A stretch of 11,934 nucleotides of DNA from an uncultured Clostridia bacterium. Lineage in GTDB: Bacteria; Bacillota; Clostridia; Christensenellales; Borkfalkiaceae. The stretch spans positions 1-11,934 of the forward strand of contig CANREX010000036.1 in assembly GCA_947629735.1 (NCBI GenBank), given 5' to 3'. Every line of letters starts with the position of its first letter. Positions within the stretch are counted from its first letter, which is position 1. Made by a program: the position numbers and the translations under genes. Below the pieces are notes generated by a model. That model saw nothing but the letters and a program-made list of their open reading frames with translations, was not told the DNA's origin and did not search any database. Positions 10,911 through 11,934 of the stretch are shown here, in pieces.

Positions 10911-11919
10911 GTTTAAATTTTCTTCGAAGTTCAAACTGTTTGCCATAATCTGCGCGCTTATCATTGCGGTAGGCATGGCGATGGGCACGGTAGGTCACTT
11001 TATCTGGAACGGATTTTTCAATTTCGGCGACGAGTTCGCCGCATATAAGAGCGTGGTGGTTCGCTACGCCGCGGCGGAGTATTCCGAGGACGACGTCAAG
11101 CCCGTCTGCGAGGAAGCGCTTGCGGGTCTGGGTTCTTACACCCTCAGCAGCGCGCAGGCGTTGAGCGGGGGAGAGCTCGTCTATAAGTTCGGCGCAAATA
11201 CGGACAGGGCTAAGCTCGAAGAAGCCGCGCAGAAGATAAACGGGGAACTCAACAAGCTCGAAGGCGATGATTTAGCGGATCTGAACGTCGCTTCCGTCAG
11301 GGAAGGAGACGTAAATGCGGGCGGCTCCAAGGCGTTGATATTCGCCTCTATCGCCCTGTCATCTGCGGTCGCGCTTGCGTTTATCTACTACATTTTCAGA
11401 TACAAACTGCGCGCGGCTTGCACAATGCTTTTAGCCTGCATAGTAAATTTGGGGCTGTTCGTTTCGCTCTTGGCGCTCACGAGGCTGCCCGTCGGCGCGG
11501 AAATAATCGCGCTTTCCGCCCTCGTCGTTTTGATAACGGCTTTGGGGTGCGGCGTGTTCTTCGACAGGGTGCGCAAGAACTTCAAAAATGAAAATTATGC
11601 TAAGAGCGACCGCGTGGAAGTCATAGACATCTCCGCGCGCGAGAGCGTGAAGATAAACGTCACGACGGCTGTTGCGATTGCCGTCGTCGCGCTCGTGTTC
11701 GGCGTGTTTGCCTCGGTTGCCGCGATGAGCGTTTCGCAATTTATAATAGCCCCGATAGTTATTTTGGGAGGGGTTGCCGCCTGCTTCGGCACGGTGTTCT
11801 TCACCCCCGCGGTTTACGTCAAGGCGGACGCCGTCTGCGAAAAGTTAAAGCGCGAACGCAAGGAAAAGAAAGCGGAAGGCAAAAACCAACCCGCCGCATC
11901 GGAAAAAGCGCAAGCATAA
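10897..11919 (+). CDS. secF: Divergent SecF-like protein export membrane protein
   Basis: This is the second half of the SecDF export motor. The 340 residues show an N-terminal membrane helix (about 12-34), an extracytoplasmic domain (40-140), five further membrane segments (about 145-167, 172-195, 200-222, 253-275, 282-305) and a lysine-rich cytoplasmic tail (KLKRERKEKKAEGKN, 317-331). FFDRVRKNFKNEN (221-233) matches the conserved SecF DRIRENF element. The Asp six residues before its DR is replaced by G217 (LGCGVFFDR), and the usual GIDFTGG reads FGDEFAAY (43-50). The start at 10897 overlaps the end of secD by 14 nt, has AAGGG at 10886-10890 as Shine-Dalgarno, and implies translational coupling. 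An ATG at 10903 is an alternative. Confidence 0.8.
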   Translation: MKMTEFKFSSKFKLFAIICALIIAVGMAMGTVGHFIWNGFFNFGDEFAAYKSVVVRYAAAEYSEDDVKPVCEEALAGLGSYTLSSAQALSGGELVYKFGANTDRAKLEEAAQKINGELNKLEGDDLADLNVASVREGDVNAGGSKALIFASIALSSAVALAFIYYIFRYKLRAACTMLLACIVNLGLFVSLLALTRLPVGAEIIALSALVVLITALGCGVFFDRVRKNFKNENYAKSDRVEVIDISARESVKINVTTAVAIAVVALVFGVFASVAAMSVSQFIIAPIVILGGVAACFGTVFFTPAVYVKADAVCEKLKRERKEKKAEGKNQPAASEKAQA

Positions 11920-11934
11920 CCAAGTTCAAGTTTC

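Overview
The window is two unlike pieces of DNA joined near base 830. Bases 1 to about 830 are very AT-rich (11 G/C in bases 601-660) and carry minus-strand genes: the 3' part of an unidentified gene, xseB (exonuclease VII small subunit), and possibly a tiny lysine-rich ORF. From the ruvC start codon onward, G+C jumps (36 of 60 in bases 841-900) and every gene is on the plus strand. The minus-strand gene is cut at the join, and ruvC has no ribosome binding site or native upstream DNA. A metagenome assembly chimera is the simplest reading, though a real rearrangement cannot be excluded from sequence alone. The low-GC piece resembles a Mollicutes-like or other low-GC Firmicute.

The main piece (831-11934) has a gene order I know from Clostridia: ruvC-ruvA-ruvB (Holliday junction processing), queA-tgt (queuosine tRNA modification), yajC, a small TIGR04086-type membrane protein, scfA-scfB (a six-cysteine SCIFF ranthipeptide precursor and its radical SAM/SPASM maturase), then secD-secF. 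This order and the SCIFF pair point to an uncultured Clostridia-like Firmicute with moderately high GC; I cannot go below class.

Functionally, RuvABC migrates and cuts Holliday junctions, and QueA and Tgt act in one tRNA wobble-modification pathway. YajC, SecD and SecF belong to the accessory Sec translocon. The ranthipeptide cassette sits between yajC and secDF. It has its own strong promoter, a hairpin between precursor and maturase, and 31-nt imperfect tandem repeats in the maturase leader.

The points most worth a second look are these. The SecD and SecF homologues have lost the aspartates that carry proton coupling in studied SecDF. The 530-bp queA-tgt spacer is a mosaic of dispersed-type repeats that begins with a perfect 19-bp inverted copy of the queA tail. 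An apparent terminator hairpin is interleaved with the secD promoter. A hairpin locks the Shine-Dalgarno of the TIGR04086 gene. The compositional break at 830 also needs checking before any neighbourhood across it is trusted.
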